A stretch of DNA of 64,000 nt, taken from contig NZ_JANBVS010000004.1 of NCBI RefSeq assembly GCF_024586915.1, forward strand, positions 248,001 to 312,000, in the 5' to 3' direction. The position numbers were made by a program, and so were the translations under genes. How positions within the stretch are numbered: the stretch's first letter is position 1; each line of letters opens with the position of its first letter. A model generated the notes under the pieces. That model was not told the origin of the DNA. It saw only the letters and a list, made by a program, of their open reading frames with translations, and ran no database searches. Shown one piece after another: positions 56,746 to 64,000 of this stretch. Origin of the DNA: Bradyrhizobium sp. SRS-191. Its GTDB lineage: Bacteria; Pseudomonadota; Alphaproteobacteria; Rhizobiales; Xanthobacteraceae.

Positions 56746-56800
56746 GTGATGATGGTCACCTTTAGAGACTGAGCCCGACTGTCACGCCGCGACCGGCGCG

Positions 56801-57014
56801 CTCCCCTCCCCCTTGCGGGGAGGGGTTGGGGGTGGGGGTCTCCGGGCGCCGAACGGCGCTAGGGCCCGCTCACAAGTCAGAAATCAATCAGCCGGGCGAC
56901 GCTCACGCTAAGCTCCGATCATCTCTGTCGAGATGAACAGAATCGCGTTTTCACCGCATCCTGCGCGACTCGTGGACCCCCACCCCCGACCCCTCCCCGC
57001 AAGGGGGAGGGGAG
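56801..57014. repeat. Paired inverted repeat, family C, copy 1
   Basis: A 40-base G/C-rich arm at 56801-56840 (CTCCCCTCCCCCTTGCGGGG at the left) and its inverse complement at 56975-57014 match at 39 of 40 bases and flank about 134 bases of unrelated sequence. The same pair recurs at 61201-61435. It occupies most of the 362-base gap between the RND pump and the secreted protein; no gene is seen inside. Confidence 0.8.
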
Positions 57015-57107
57015 CTCACCGTCTTCGCGGCTGACGTCGAGTTTACCCCAGTACTGGAGTTCCTCGTCCTCTGCCTGTATGATCCGCCGACGTGTAGCGG
57101 CAATGGC

Positions 57108-57704
57108 ATGTCGATGGTCTCTCGCAAATCTGTATTCGCGCTCGTGCTCGCTGGGCTCTGTTTCGGCACTTCCGCGGCCCATGCCCAATCTGGCCCCGTG
57201 CAATACTGGCTGCCCGGCTGGCCGGTCGGCTTCAGCGAGTCCGGCAGTCTCGATTCCTACGGCAATTTTCCGAGCTTCACCGCCGATGGCCGCGACAGCG
57301 GGTTCTTCGCGCGGCGCTACAGCGTGGCGAACAACTGGTCGAGCCTGGCCGGCGTCGGCCTGAGCTCAAGCCTCGTCAATCGCTACGGTTCGCTCGGCTC
57401 CTACACCACTGAAGGCGCGCAATACGGCTATACGTTCAAGAGCGGCGTCAGCTTCTATGGCGGCTTCGAGGCGTTGAAGGTCACGCCCGGCCTCGGCGGC
57501 CCGTTCGCGACGTTCGACGGGCGCTCCACCTCGACCCCGGCTTACGCGATCAATGGCGGCGTCGAATTCAAGCCGACCTCAAACGTCAGCCTGTCGCTCG
57601 GCTTCAGCTACGCCGGCCAGTCGTCGGACCGGATGGACAGCGACATCAACTCGCCGGCACTGCCCGGCGCGACGCCGCAGGCGTTCACCAGCGGGCGCAG
57701 ATAG
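57108..57704 (+). CDS. Secreted beta-rich protein of unknown function
   Basis: A 198-residue protein with a signal peptide (M-V-S-R-K-S-V-F-A-L-V-L-A-G-L... cut after A-H-A-Q). The mature chain is rich in Gly, Ser, Tyr and Phe in alternating patterns (S-G-V-S-F-Y-G-G-F-E-A-L-K-V and N-V-S-L-S-L-G-F-S-Y-A-G-Q), suggesting a small outer-membrane beta-barrel, though it lacks the terminal Phe of many porins. Two starts are possible, 57108 and 57114. I do not recognise a specific family. Confidence 0.7.
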   Translation: MSMVSRKSVFALVLAGLCFGTSAAHAQSGPVQYWLPGWPVGFSESGSLDSYGNFPSFTADGRDSGFFARRYSVANNWSSLAGVGLSSSLVNRYGSLGSYTTEGAQYGYTFKSGVSFYGGFEALKVTPGLGGPFATFDGRSTSTPAYAINGGVEFKPTSNVSLSLGFSYAGQSSDRMDSDINSPALPGATPQAFTSGRR

Positions 57705-57761
57705 CGTTCAGGCTGCAGATGGCGTTCAGGCGATAGAGTTCGGCCGCCAACTCCACCCTCG

Positions 57762-57908
57762 CTGTCGTCCCGGACAAGCGCGCGGCACGCGCGCGCCGAT
57801 CCGGGATCCATAACCCCAGGGAAATGTTCGAGGCACGCTGGTCGCCCCATCTCGCTCAATTACGACGGCCGGTGGCTATGGGTCCCGGCTCAAGGCCGGG
57901 ACGGCACC
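57762..57908. repeat. Dispersed palindromic repeat, family A, copy 3
   Basis: An element with ends CTGTCGTCCCGG and CCGGGACGGCACC and inner GGGATCCATAACCCC and CTATGGGTCCCGG arms, related to the copies at 6473-6629 and 14521-14680. It lies after the secreted protein, next to a family B copy. Together they fill the 391-base gap up to suhB. Confidence 0.72.
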
Positions 57909-57947
57909 GTGTTCGGGGCGGCCGCTGTGGCAGCGTTACCCACAGCC

Positions 57948-58047
57948 GTCATGCCCGCGAAGGCGGGCATCCAGTAAACGCAGGTCGTAGTGTTCATCAC
58001 AATCGTCACGGCGTACTGGATCATCCGCTTTCGCGGATGATGACACC
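57948..58047. repeat. Dispersed double-hairpin repeat, family B, copy 2
   Basis: Hairpin ATGCCCGC/GCGGGCAT followed by CCAGTAAACG, then CGGCGTACTGGATCATCC and hairpin GATCATCCGC/GCGGATGATGA. It has the same plan as 9420-9520. It lies 40 bases after the family A element. Confidence 0.7.
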
Positions 58048-58095
58048 GAATGCGAGGCGATAGCCTGGGTCCAAACGCCAGCGAGATCGAAGGAC

Positions 58096-58887
58096 CTACG
58101 CCGCCGCCTTCAGCACCTTCACCAACTCGCGGTGGATGACCTCGTTGCCGCACACCACGTGCCCGGTCGCCAGCGCATCCTCCTTGCCGTCGATGCCCGA
58201 CACCGTACCTCCCGCCTCGCGCACCATGATCATGCCGGCGGCGATGTCCCAGGGCTGAAGGTCGCGCTCCCAATAAGCGTCGAAGCGGCCGGCGGCGACG
58301 AAGGCGAGGTCGAGCGAGGCGGCGCCGAAGCGGCGGAGGCCCGCGACCTTGACCTGCAGCGAGGTCATCTCGCGCAGGAACTGCTGGTGGTCGCCGCGTC
58401 CGATATGCGGCAGGCCGCAGGCGATGACGCATTCATGCAGCTGCTTGCGGGCGGCGACGCGCAGCCGCTGGTCGTTGAGGAACGCACCCTTGCCGCGCTC
58501 GGCGATGTACAGCTCGTCATTGGCCGGATTGTAGATCACGCCGGCGATCACGGTGTCCTCGCGCTGCAGCGCGATCGAGATCGCGAATTGCGGGATGCCG
58601 TGCAGGAAGTTGGTGGTGCCGTCGAGCGGATCGACGATCCAGGTGTGCGACTTGTCGCTGCCTTCGCGCTTGCCGCCTTCCTCGCCGAGGAAGCCGTAGC
58701 CGGGACGGGCCTTGGAGAGGTCCTCGTACAGCATCTCCTCGGCCTTCTTGTCGGCACGGGAGACGAAGTTCGCCGGGCCCTTGAGCGAGACCTGGAGATG
58801 CTCGATCTCGCCGAGATCGCGCTTGAGGTTGCGGCCGGCCCGGCGCGCGGCCTTGACCATGACATTGATGAGGGCGGAATGAATCAT
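58096..58887 (-). CDS. suhB: Inositol monophosphatase family protein (SuhB-like)
   Basis: A 263-residue Mg-dependent phosphatase. The first metal motif is visible as F-L-G-E-E-G-G, the second as W-I-V-D-P-L-D-G-T-T-N-F and the third as W-D-I-A-A-G-M-I-M-V-R-E-A-G-G. ATG 58887 begins M-I-H-S-A-L-I-N-V-M, the usual start of the alphaproteobacterial SuhB-like proteins; an upstream in-frame GTG at 58914 is less likely. Members act on inositol phosphates and related sugars and, in E. coli, bind NusA. The exact substrate is not shown. Confidence 0.92.
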   Translation of the reverse strand: MIHSALINVMVKAARRAGRNLKRDLGEIEHLQVSLKGPANFVSRADKKAEEMLYEDLSKARPGYGFLGEEGGKREGSDKSHTWIVDPLDGTTNFLHGIPQFAISIALQREDTVIAGVIYNPANDELYIAERGKGAFLNDQRLRVAARKQLHECVIACGLPHIGRGDHQQFLREMTSLQVKVAGLRRFGAASLDLAFVAAGRFDAYWERDLQPWDIAAGMIMVREAGGTVSGIDGKEDALATGHVVCGNEVIHRELVKVLKAAA

Positions 58888-59040
58888 GTGCTCGATGCGC
58901 TGCGCTGACCGCACCTTGCGGTGCGCGCCTCGGCCGAAGCGGGAGAGGCGGTTGAAAATGGCTGGCTGTGGGTGCCCTGAAGGGGCCGCCGCGTCAAGGC
59001 CGGATCAGGCGCCGGCTCATGTCCGGGTGACTTGTCGAGG

Positions 59041-60135
59041 TTACTTGATCGTGCCGAGCCAGCGCTTGGCGGCCGCTTCGCCCTTGGCGCGGTCCTCGGG
59101 CGGCATGTCGGCGAATTTCTCCTCCAGCTTGGGATCACCCTTGCCGGCGGTCTTGGCCACCAGATGCCACTTGTACGCCTCGATCTTATCCAGCGGCGTG
59201 GAGATGCCGTACCAAAGCACCCAGGCCAGCCGGTTCTGGGCCACCGGGCTGTTCTGCCGGGCGGCACGGCGCAGCAGCGCGATCGCGGCCGGCTGGTCCT
59301 TCGGCACCCCGGTGCCGTTGAACAGCGCGATGGCGTATTCCACCTCGGCATCGAGATTGTCGGCGAGGGCTGCGGCCTGCAGCAGGCGCGCGGCCTTCTC
59401 CAGGTCCTTCGGCACGCCGGTTCCCTCCTTGTAGAAGGTGGCCAGCGCATATTGCGCCTCGGGATTGCCGGCATCCGCCGCCAGGCGCAGCAGCTCGGCC
59501 GAGCGCTTGAGGTCCTGCGGGAAGGTCTGACCGTCGAGATAGAGCAGTGCGAGATTGTAGGCCGCCTTGGGTTCGCCAAGCTTGGCGGCAGAGGCGAGCA
59601 GCTTGACCGCCTCCGCCTTGTCGACGGCGCCCCCGCGGCCCGCGAGCCGCATCATCGCGAGCGCAAACATCGCCTCGCGGTCGCCCGCCTCGGCGGCGCG
59701 CTTGTACCAGATCGCTGCCTTCTCATAGTCGCGGCGGATGCCCTGGGCGTTCTCATAGAGCTGCCCGAGCATGGCCATCGCCTTGGGGTCGCCGGCCTGC
59801 GCGCGGGGCGTCGCCAGGTCGAAGGCGGTCTTGTACTGGCCACGCTGATAGGCGCCGTAGACCAGATCGACATTGGGGTCGTTGGCCGCCGGCTGCTGCG
59901 TCGGGGCGGGGGCGGGCGCGGCCGGTTTGGCCGAGGGAGCGGGGGCCGGCTTTTTCGCCGCGGCCGCAGGCGGCTTCGGTTTCTCGACAGCCCTTTCGGC
60001 GGGCTTTTCGACCGGCTTGGGCTTTTCCGCCGGCGGCGGCTGCAGGGCGGGCGGTGTCAACGAGATCTGCGCGCGCGCACCCGCTCCCATGACCAGGAGC
60101 GCAGCAACGAGGCATGTCAGGCGCAGCATCGTCAT
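59041..60135 (-). CDS. Sel1-like repeat protein, exported
   Basis: A 364-residue protein with a signal peptide (M-T-M-L-R-L-T-C-L-V-A-A-L-L-V... cut near G-A-R-A-Q), a Pro/Lys/Ala-rich linker (about 30-100), and then six consecutive Sel1-like (SLR) repeats of about 36 residues, each with an A-x-x-x-L-A pattern. Such repeats mediate protein contacts in the periplasm. ATG 60135 or 60129 is the start. It follows the ThiE-like gene by 10 bases and is probably cotranscribed. Confidence 0.85.
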   Translation of the reverse strand: MTMLRLTCLVAALLVMGAGARAQISLTPPALQPPPAEKPKPVEKPAERAVEKPKPPAAAAKKPAPAPSAKPAAPAPAPTQQPAANDPNVDLVYGAYQRGQYKTAFDLATPRAQAGDPKAMAMLGQLYENAQGIRRDYEKAAIWYKRAAEAGDREAMFALAMMRLAGRGGAVDKAEAVKLLASAAKLGEPKAAYNLALLYLDGQTFPQDLKRSAELLRLAADAGNPEAQYALATFYKEGTGVPKDLEKAARLLQAAALADNLDAEVEYAIALFNGTGVPKDQPAAIALLRRAARQNSPVAQNRLAWVLWYGISTPLDKIEAYKWHLVAKTAGKGDPKLEEKFADMPPEDRAKGEAAAKRWLGTIK

Positions 60136-60145
60136 GGTCGGCCGT

Positions 60146-60820
60146 TCAGCTTCCGGCGATGGCGACGGGGGCCGCCGCATGGGCCTGCCGGATCGTCGCG
60201 CCGATCTCGGCCAGCGCGGCCGCCGGGCCGCGTGCATCGTTCCAGACGAGATCGTCCACCAGCACGAAATCCGCTCCCGCGGCGACGAAGTCGGCCGCCT
60301 CCTTCAACGAGATCGCATAGCCGACGCAGGGCGGCTCGAACAGCTCGGCCCACCACGCCAGGCGCTCATTGACGGCATCCGGCGACGGCCGCCGGCCCTG
60401 CGCGTCGCGCTCGCCGAACAGCACGTAGTCGGCGCCGACCTCGCCCGCCCGCATCGAATCGTGTCGTGTCGACAGCCCGCCGCCTCCGGCGATGCGGTCC
60501 GGCTTCAGGCCCGGCAGCGCCTCTTCCAGTGCGGTGATGCCGGTCAAATGTGCGCCATCTGCACCCGCGCGGGCGACGATGTCAGGATGGCCGTCGATCA
60601 GCAGCGCGGCGCCGGTGCCCTGGATCGCGGGCGCCAGCGTCTTCACGGTCGTGATCATGCTGCGCGGATCACTGTCCTTGAGCCGCACCAGCACCGCGGC
60701 GACATCCGCGCTGGCGAGGATCGCGGGCAGGCTGGCGGCGAGCGCCGCCGCGTCGGCCACGACCGGCGTCGCCAGATAGAGGCGCGGCTCGGGCCGCGCG
60801 GGAGTGGTTTTGCCGGACAA
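60146..60820 (-). CDS. Thiamine phosphate synthase-like protein
   Basis: A 224-residue TIM-barrel protein of the ThiE/TenI superfamily, with A-V-L-V-R-L-K-D, A-L-L-I-D-G-H-P-D-I, G-A-D-G-A-H-L-T-G and G-A-D-Y-V-L-F-G-E. Compared with true ThiE, some phosphate-binding positions are altered (K-D-S-D-P-R and the A-G-G-G-G stretch), so enzyme activity is uncertain. The start is TTG 60820, one base after a small upstream frame ends, with AAGGCGG in the overlap. It is followed by the Sel1 gene. Confidence 0.8.
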   Translation of the reverse strand: MSGKTTPARPEPRLYLATPVVADAAALAASLPAILASADVAAVLVRLKDSDPRSMITTVKTLAPAIQGTGAALLIDGHPDIVARAGADGAHLTGITALEEALPGLKPDRIAGGGGLSTRHDSMRAGEVGADYVLFGERDAQGRRPSPDAVNERLAWWAELFEPPCVGYAISLKEAADFVAAGADFVLVDDLVWNDARGPAAALAEIGATIRQAHAAAPVAIAGS

Positions 60821-60821
60821 T

Positions 60822-61043
60822 TTATGCCGCCTTCTTGTCGCGCCGCGCCATCAGGTAGCGGGGAATCCTGTCATTGTCGATGCAGTGAGCCACGGCGCGC
60901 CCGGAGGCGGGGCGTGCGCTCTGCGGGTAAACCCTGGTGCGGTGATCCGCAAGCCCGCCGGACGCCTCCGGTCGGGGGGCACGAATCGCCGTGCCGGGTG
61001 CCGGCGTCGGTGCGGCGACGGGGTTCAGTGCGAAGATGTCCAT
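60822..61043 (-). CDS. Small basic protein upstream of the ThiE-like gene
   Basis: A 73-residue open frame starting M-D-I-F-A-L-N-P-V-A-A and ending M-A-R-R-D-K-K-A-A. GGAG lies about eight bases before ATG 61043 (a second ATG is at 61046), and its TAA is one base before the ThiE-like TTG, an arrangement typical of translational coupling. It has no recognisable domain. It may be a real but uncharacterised protein, or a chance frame. Confidence 0.5.
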   Translation of the reverse strand: MDIFALNPVAAPTPAPGTAIRAPRPEASGGLADHRTRVYPQSARPASGRAVAHCIDNDRIPRYLMARRDKKAA

Positions 61044-61200
61044 CATCTGCTCCAGACGACATCTGCCCTGCCCGTCAAACTAGACCGTTCTCGGGCGGTT
61101 GCCGAGCAAACATTGGCCGCGGCTGGGGCAGGCTCTCACAGAGGTGAACGGGGAGTTCATTGTCGTTGGCTGAACGATCTCTCACGTCCGCGGCAGTCGG

Positions 61201-61435
61201 CTCCCCTCCCCCTTGCGGGGAGGGGTTGGGGGTGGGGGTGGGGGCCACGGGCGCTGAACTCAATGATCTGCGCCCGGGCTCGTCCGCCGCCTCGTTGACG
61301 GTGTGCGCAAGAGAACTCGTACACACCTCAACTGGTCGTCAGAGCAATATCGCATACAGGCGGAAGCATACTCATCATCAACAGTCCGACTCGGAGACCC
61401 CCACCCCCGACCCCTCCCCGCAAGGGGGAGGGGAG
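61201..61435. repeat. Paired inverted repeat, family C, copy 2
   Basis: Arms at 61201-61240 and 61396-61435 are inverse complements at 38 of 40 bases and are nearly identical to those at 56801-57014. The right arm in both places is followed by CTCACCG and then TCGCGGC, so homology extends outward. It lies within the 446-base gap before the aldolase gene; no gene is seen there. Confidence 0.8.
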
Positions 61436-61492
61436 CTCACCGCCGTCGCGGCCGGCTACGAGGTTGAGCAATACCGAACCTGAGCTGGTCGC

Positions 61493-62560
61493 TCACGCCA
61501 CCTTCGGATCGAGCTCGCCGCTGGCGTAGCGCTTGGCCATTTCGGCGGTGGTCAGCACGCGCTTGATCTTGCCGGCCTGGCCTGCGGTGTTGAATTCCTC
61601 GAAGCGCTGCTTGCAGAGCTTGGTCATCGCTTCCATCGCCGGCTTCAGATATTTGCGCGGATCGAACTCTTCCGGATGCTGCGACAGGACCTTGCGGATC
61701 TGGCCGGTCATCGCCATGCGGTTGTCGGTGTCGATGTTGATCTTGCGCACGCCGTGCTTGATGCCGCGCTGGATCTCGGCGACCGGCACGCCCCAGGTCG
61801 GCTTCATCTTGCCGCCGAACGAATTGATGATCTCCTGCAGGTCCTGCGGCACCGAGGACGAACCGTGCATCACGAGATGCGTGTTCGGCAGCTTGCGATG
61901 GATCTCCTCGATGACGTTCATCGCGAGGATGTCGCCGTCCGGCTTGCGGGTGAACTTGTAGGCGCCGTGCGAGGTGCCCATCGCGATCGCCAGCGCGTCG
62001 ACCTTGGTCTCCTGGACGAACTTCACGGCCTCGTCGGGATTGGTCAGCAGCTGGTCGTGCGACAGCTTGCCCTCGGCGCCGTGGCCGTCCTCCTTGTCGC
62101 CCATGCCGGTCTCGAGCGAGCCGAGCACGCCGAGCTCGCCCTCGACCGAGATGCCGCCGAGATGCGCCATGGTGGCGACCGTCTTGGTGACGCCGACATT
62201 GTAGTCCCAGTCGGCCGGCGTCTTGCCGTCGGCCTTGAGCGAGCCGTCCATCATCACCGAGGTGAAGCCGGACTGGATCGCGGTCATGCAGGTGTCGGCG
62301 CCGTTGCCGTGGTCGAGATGCACGCAGATCGGGATCTGCGGATAGATCTCGGTCAGCGCGTCCATCATGTGCTTGAGCATGACGTCGTTGGCGTAGGCGC
62401 GGGCGCCGCGCGAAGCCTGGATGATGACCGGAGCGTCGGCAGAGCTTGCCGCCGTCATGATCGCCAGCGCCTGCTCCATGTTGTTGATGTTGAACGCCGG
62501 GACGCCGTAGTCGTGCTCCGCCGCGTGATCGAGCAATTGACGCAAGGTAATGCGGGCCAT
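61493..62560 (-). CDS. fba: Class II fructose-bisphosphate aldolase (Calvin-cycle subtype)
   Basis: A 355-residue zinc aldolase that joins or splits fructose 1,6-bisphosphate. It begins [15 protein letters not shown] at ATG 62560, preceded by AGGGAG; an upstream frame to 62626 is not needed. H-L-D-H-G-N-G-A provides zinc and catalytic residues, [10 protein letters not shown] is conserved, and the full-length pattern is that of the CbbA-like subtype found in autotrophic and rhizobial alphaproteobacteria. pgk lies upstream on the same strand. Confidence 0.94.
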   Translation of the reverse strand: MARITLRQLLDHAAEHDYGVPAFNINNMEQALAIMTAASSADAPVIIQASRGARAYANDVMLKHMMDALTEIYPQIPICVHLDHGNGADTCMTAIQSGFTSVMMDGSLKADGKTPADWDYNVGVTKTVATMAHLGGISVEGELGVLGSLETGMGDKEDGHGAEGKLSHDQLLTNPDEAVKFVQETKVDALAIAMGTSHGAYKFTRKPDGDILAMNVIEEIHRKLPNTHLVMHGSSSVPQDLQEIINSFGGKMKPTWGVPVAEIQRGIKHGVRKINIDTDNRMAMTGQIRKVLSQHPEEFDPRKYLKPAMEAMTKLCKQRFEEFNTAGQAGKIKRVLTTAEMAKRYASGELDPKVA

Positions 62561-62769
62561 GGCTGGAACTCCCTGATCAAGAATTGGACCGTGCGGCAGC
62601 TGGCGCACGCGTCGAAACGGCTGCACCGTGCATAACGCGGTGATCGGCGGAATCCAAGGGTGGCGGCGACGCAGATAAGTGGAGGGAGCAGTCAGGCGAT
62701 GTTTAGGTCAGCAGCCCGAGCGAGCGCCATTGGCTCACAGCCTCGAAAGCGCCAGGTCAGGTCTTCAGC

Positions 62770-63027
62770 TTAAGTCTTCCTGGCTTCGAGAGCCGCCATG
62801 CGCTCCTCAACCGCGCTGACCCGCTCGTCGAAGTCGCCGGCAGCCGCACGCATCATGACCAGCATGCCAGCGGAATCTCGGCGCTGCTTGCGGATCAAGG
62901 CTTCCATCCGCTCGTGCTCGGCTCGGTTGTCCTGCCTGAACTGCCCGACCTCCATCCGGAGTGCAGCAATGCTCTCCTGGATCTTGATCAGGATCGAATG
63001 GACGGCGTCTGTCGGGAGATCAGCCAT
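62770..63027 (-). CDS. Small coiled-coil protein
   Basis: An 85-residue protein that is almost wholly helical with heptad-like spacing: S-I-L-I-K-I-Q-E-S-I-A-A-L-R-M-E-V-G-Q-F-R (about 11-31), then V-S-A-V-E-E-R-M-A-A-L-E-A (about 70-82). There is no signal peptide or membrane span. I cannot assign a family. It sits between pgk and fba on the same strand (46 bases after pgk). Confidence 0.7.
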   Translation of the reverse strand: MADLPTDAVHSILIKIQESIAALRMEVGQFRQDNRAEHERMEALIRKQRRDSAGMLVMMRAAAGDFDERVSAVEERMAALEARKT

Positions 63028-63073
63028 GGATGGAACATAACAGAAACATCCATGGCTGACAATCGTTAAAGCA

Positions 63074-64000
63074 TCAGGCTTTCAGCACCTCGACGCCCGG
63101 CAGCGGCTTGCCTTCCATCCATTCCAGGAAGGCGCCGCCGGCGGTCGAGACGTAGCTGAAATCGCCGGCCACGCCGGCCTGATTCAGCGCCGCCACCGTA
63201 TCGCCGCCGCCCGCCACCGAGACCAGCTTCTTGGCCTTGGTGCGCTCCGCCGCGTGCTTGGCGGCGACCATGGTGCCGCGGTCGAACGGCGTCAGCTCGA
63301 AGGCGCCGACCGGGCCATTCCAGACCAGGGTCGCCGCGTCGTCGATCGCGGCATGAATGCGCGCGGTCGATTGCGGGCCGACGTCGAGGATCATGCTGTC
63401 AGGCGGAATCGCGTCGAGGCCATAGGCGAATGACGGCGAGTTGGCTGCGAAGTGGAACGACACGGTGGCATCCACGGGCAGGATGATCGCGCAGTTCGAC
63501 GCTTCAGCTTTCTCCATGATCCGCAGCGCGGTCGCGGCGAGATCCTTCTCGGCGAGCGACTTGCCGATCTGCACGCCCTGCGCATGCAGGAAGGTGTTGG
63601 CCATGCCGCCGCCGATCACCAGAGCGTCGACCTTGGTCACGAGGTTTTCCAACAGGTCGATCTTGGTCGAGACTTTCGCGCCGCCGACGATCGCGATCAC
63701 CGGCTTGGCGGGACGTCCCAGCGCCTTGTCGAGCGCGTCGAGCTCGGCCTGCATGGTGCGGCCGGCATAGGCCGGCAGCTTGTGGCCGAGGCCCTCGGTC
63801 GAGGCATGGGCGCGGTGCGCGGCGGAGAACGCGTCGTTGACCCAGATGTCGCCGAGCTTGGCGAGCTCGGCGACGAACGCCGGATCGTTCTTCTCTTCCT
63901 CCTTGTGGAAGCGCGTGTTCTCCAGGCACAGCACGTCGCCGTCCTTCATCGCGGCGATTGCCTTCGCCGCGGGCTCGCCGATGCAATCCTCGGCGAAGGC
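63074..64000 (-). CDS. pgk: Phosphoglycerate kinase, 3' part
   Basis: The 5' end lies outside the window; 308 codons are visible, and the frame is open to base 64000. It makes ATP from 1,3-bisphosphoglycerate. Visible hallmarks are [11 protein letters not shown], the [14 protein letters not shown] block, [15 protein letters not shown] and the C-terminal [10 protein letters not shown] nucleotide loop. It forms a glycolysis/Calvin-cycle cluster with fba. Confidence 0.95.
   Translation of the reverse strand, partial: AFAEDCIGEPAAKAIAAMKDGDVLCLENTRFHKEEEKNDPAFVAELAKLGDIWVNDAFSAAHRAHASTEGLGHKLPAYAGRTMQAELDALDKALGRPAKPVIAIVGGAKVSTKIDLLENLVTKVDALVIGGGMANTFLHAQGVQIGKSLAEKDLAATALRIMEKAEASNCAIILPVDATVSFHFAANSPSFAYGLDAIPPDSMILDVGPQSTARIHAAIDDAATLVWNGPVGAFELTPFDRGTMVAAKHAAERTKAKKLVSVAGGGDTVAALNQAGVAGDFSYVSTAGGAFLEWMEGKPLPGVEVLKA

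Noticed and set aside
60146..60820. TPP riboswitch upstream of the ThiE-like gene
   Set aside because: No CTGAGA-type or ACC-type thi-box conserved segments were seen upstream; a small coding frame occupies the leader.

Overview
The window is GC-rich, densely coded alphaproteobacterial chromosome. Gene content points to Bradyrhizobium or a close relative (Nitrobacteraceae): a DUF934-containing assimilatory sulfite/APS reductase cluster, the small order-specific proteins DUF1192, DUF1465 and DUF7662, a TfdA-alpha-type dioxygenase, a feruloyl-CoA synthase divergent from a MarR regulator, a patatin gene coupled to 3-hydroxybutyrate dehydrogenase, EcfG- and CtrA-like promoter motifs, and several families of palindromic intergenic repeats. 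The genus is inferred from this combination. I see no prophage, integrase, IS transposase, CRISPR array, rRNA or tRNA.

Layout. 1-6.4 kb: sulfur assimilation (3' part of cysI, DUF934, cysH, then a sulfate ABC importer sbp-cysT-cysW-cysA). 6.4-19.2 kb: envelope and housekeeping genes (CAP lipoprotein, patatin/bdhA, SemiSWEET, KptA, L,D-transpeptidase, flippase, DsbD-like protein, YqgE) and redox genes (TfdA-like dioxygenase, two SDRs, PQQ sugar dehydrogenase), ending with the stress protein CsbD. 19.2-25.7 kb: a degenerate SGNH (DUF459) protein, an MltB-like transglycosylase, galU, a diguanylate cyclase and a DUF7662 protein. 25.8-33.6 kb: a six-gene oligopeptide ABC importer operon with two tandem paralogous Tat-type binding proteins. 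33.6-41.5 kb: an MCP with a C-terminal PilZ domain, the feruloyl-CoA synthase/MarR pair, and a large 7TM-PAS-GGDEF-EAL protein. 41.6-47 kb: quinone oxidoreductase, DUF1192, a 637-base intergenic region with a candidate small RNA, DUF1465, L31 and an MsbA-like exporter. 47-52 kb: a MotA-like/OmpA-like/GNAT operon and a DUF1295-methyltransferase pair. 52-57.7 kb: an RND efflux pump and a small secreted protein. 58-64 kb: SuhB-like phosphatase, Sel1-repeat protein, ThiE-like protein, class II aldolase and the start of pgk.

Themes. Cyclic-di-GMP signalling recurs: an active-looking diguanylate cyclase with an I-site, an EAL phosphodiesterase with a degenerate GGDEF, and a chemoreceptor with a complete PilZ binding motif. 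The intergenic spaces hold much of the unusual material: three dispersed inverted-repeat families, a 165-base sequence repeated in tandem with a 210-base period, a perfect 31-bp inverted repeat inside the MotA/OmpA operon, a two-turn direct repeat before the sulfate transporter, and a three-hairpin small-RNA candidate at about 43.0-43.14 kb. No single clearly new multi-gene system stands out. The best leads are that small RNA, the chemoreceptor-PilZ fusion, the duplicated binding proteins with a possible attenuator between them, and the SGNH protein lacking two catalytic residues.
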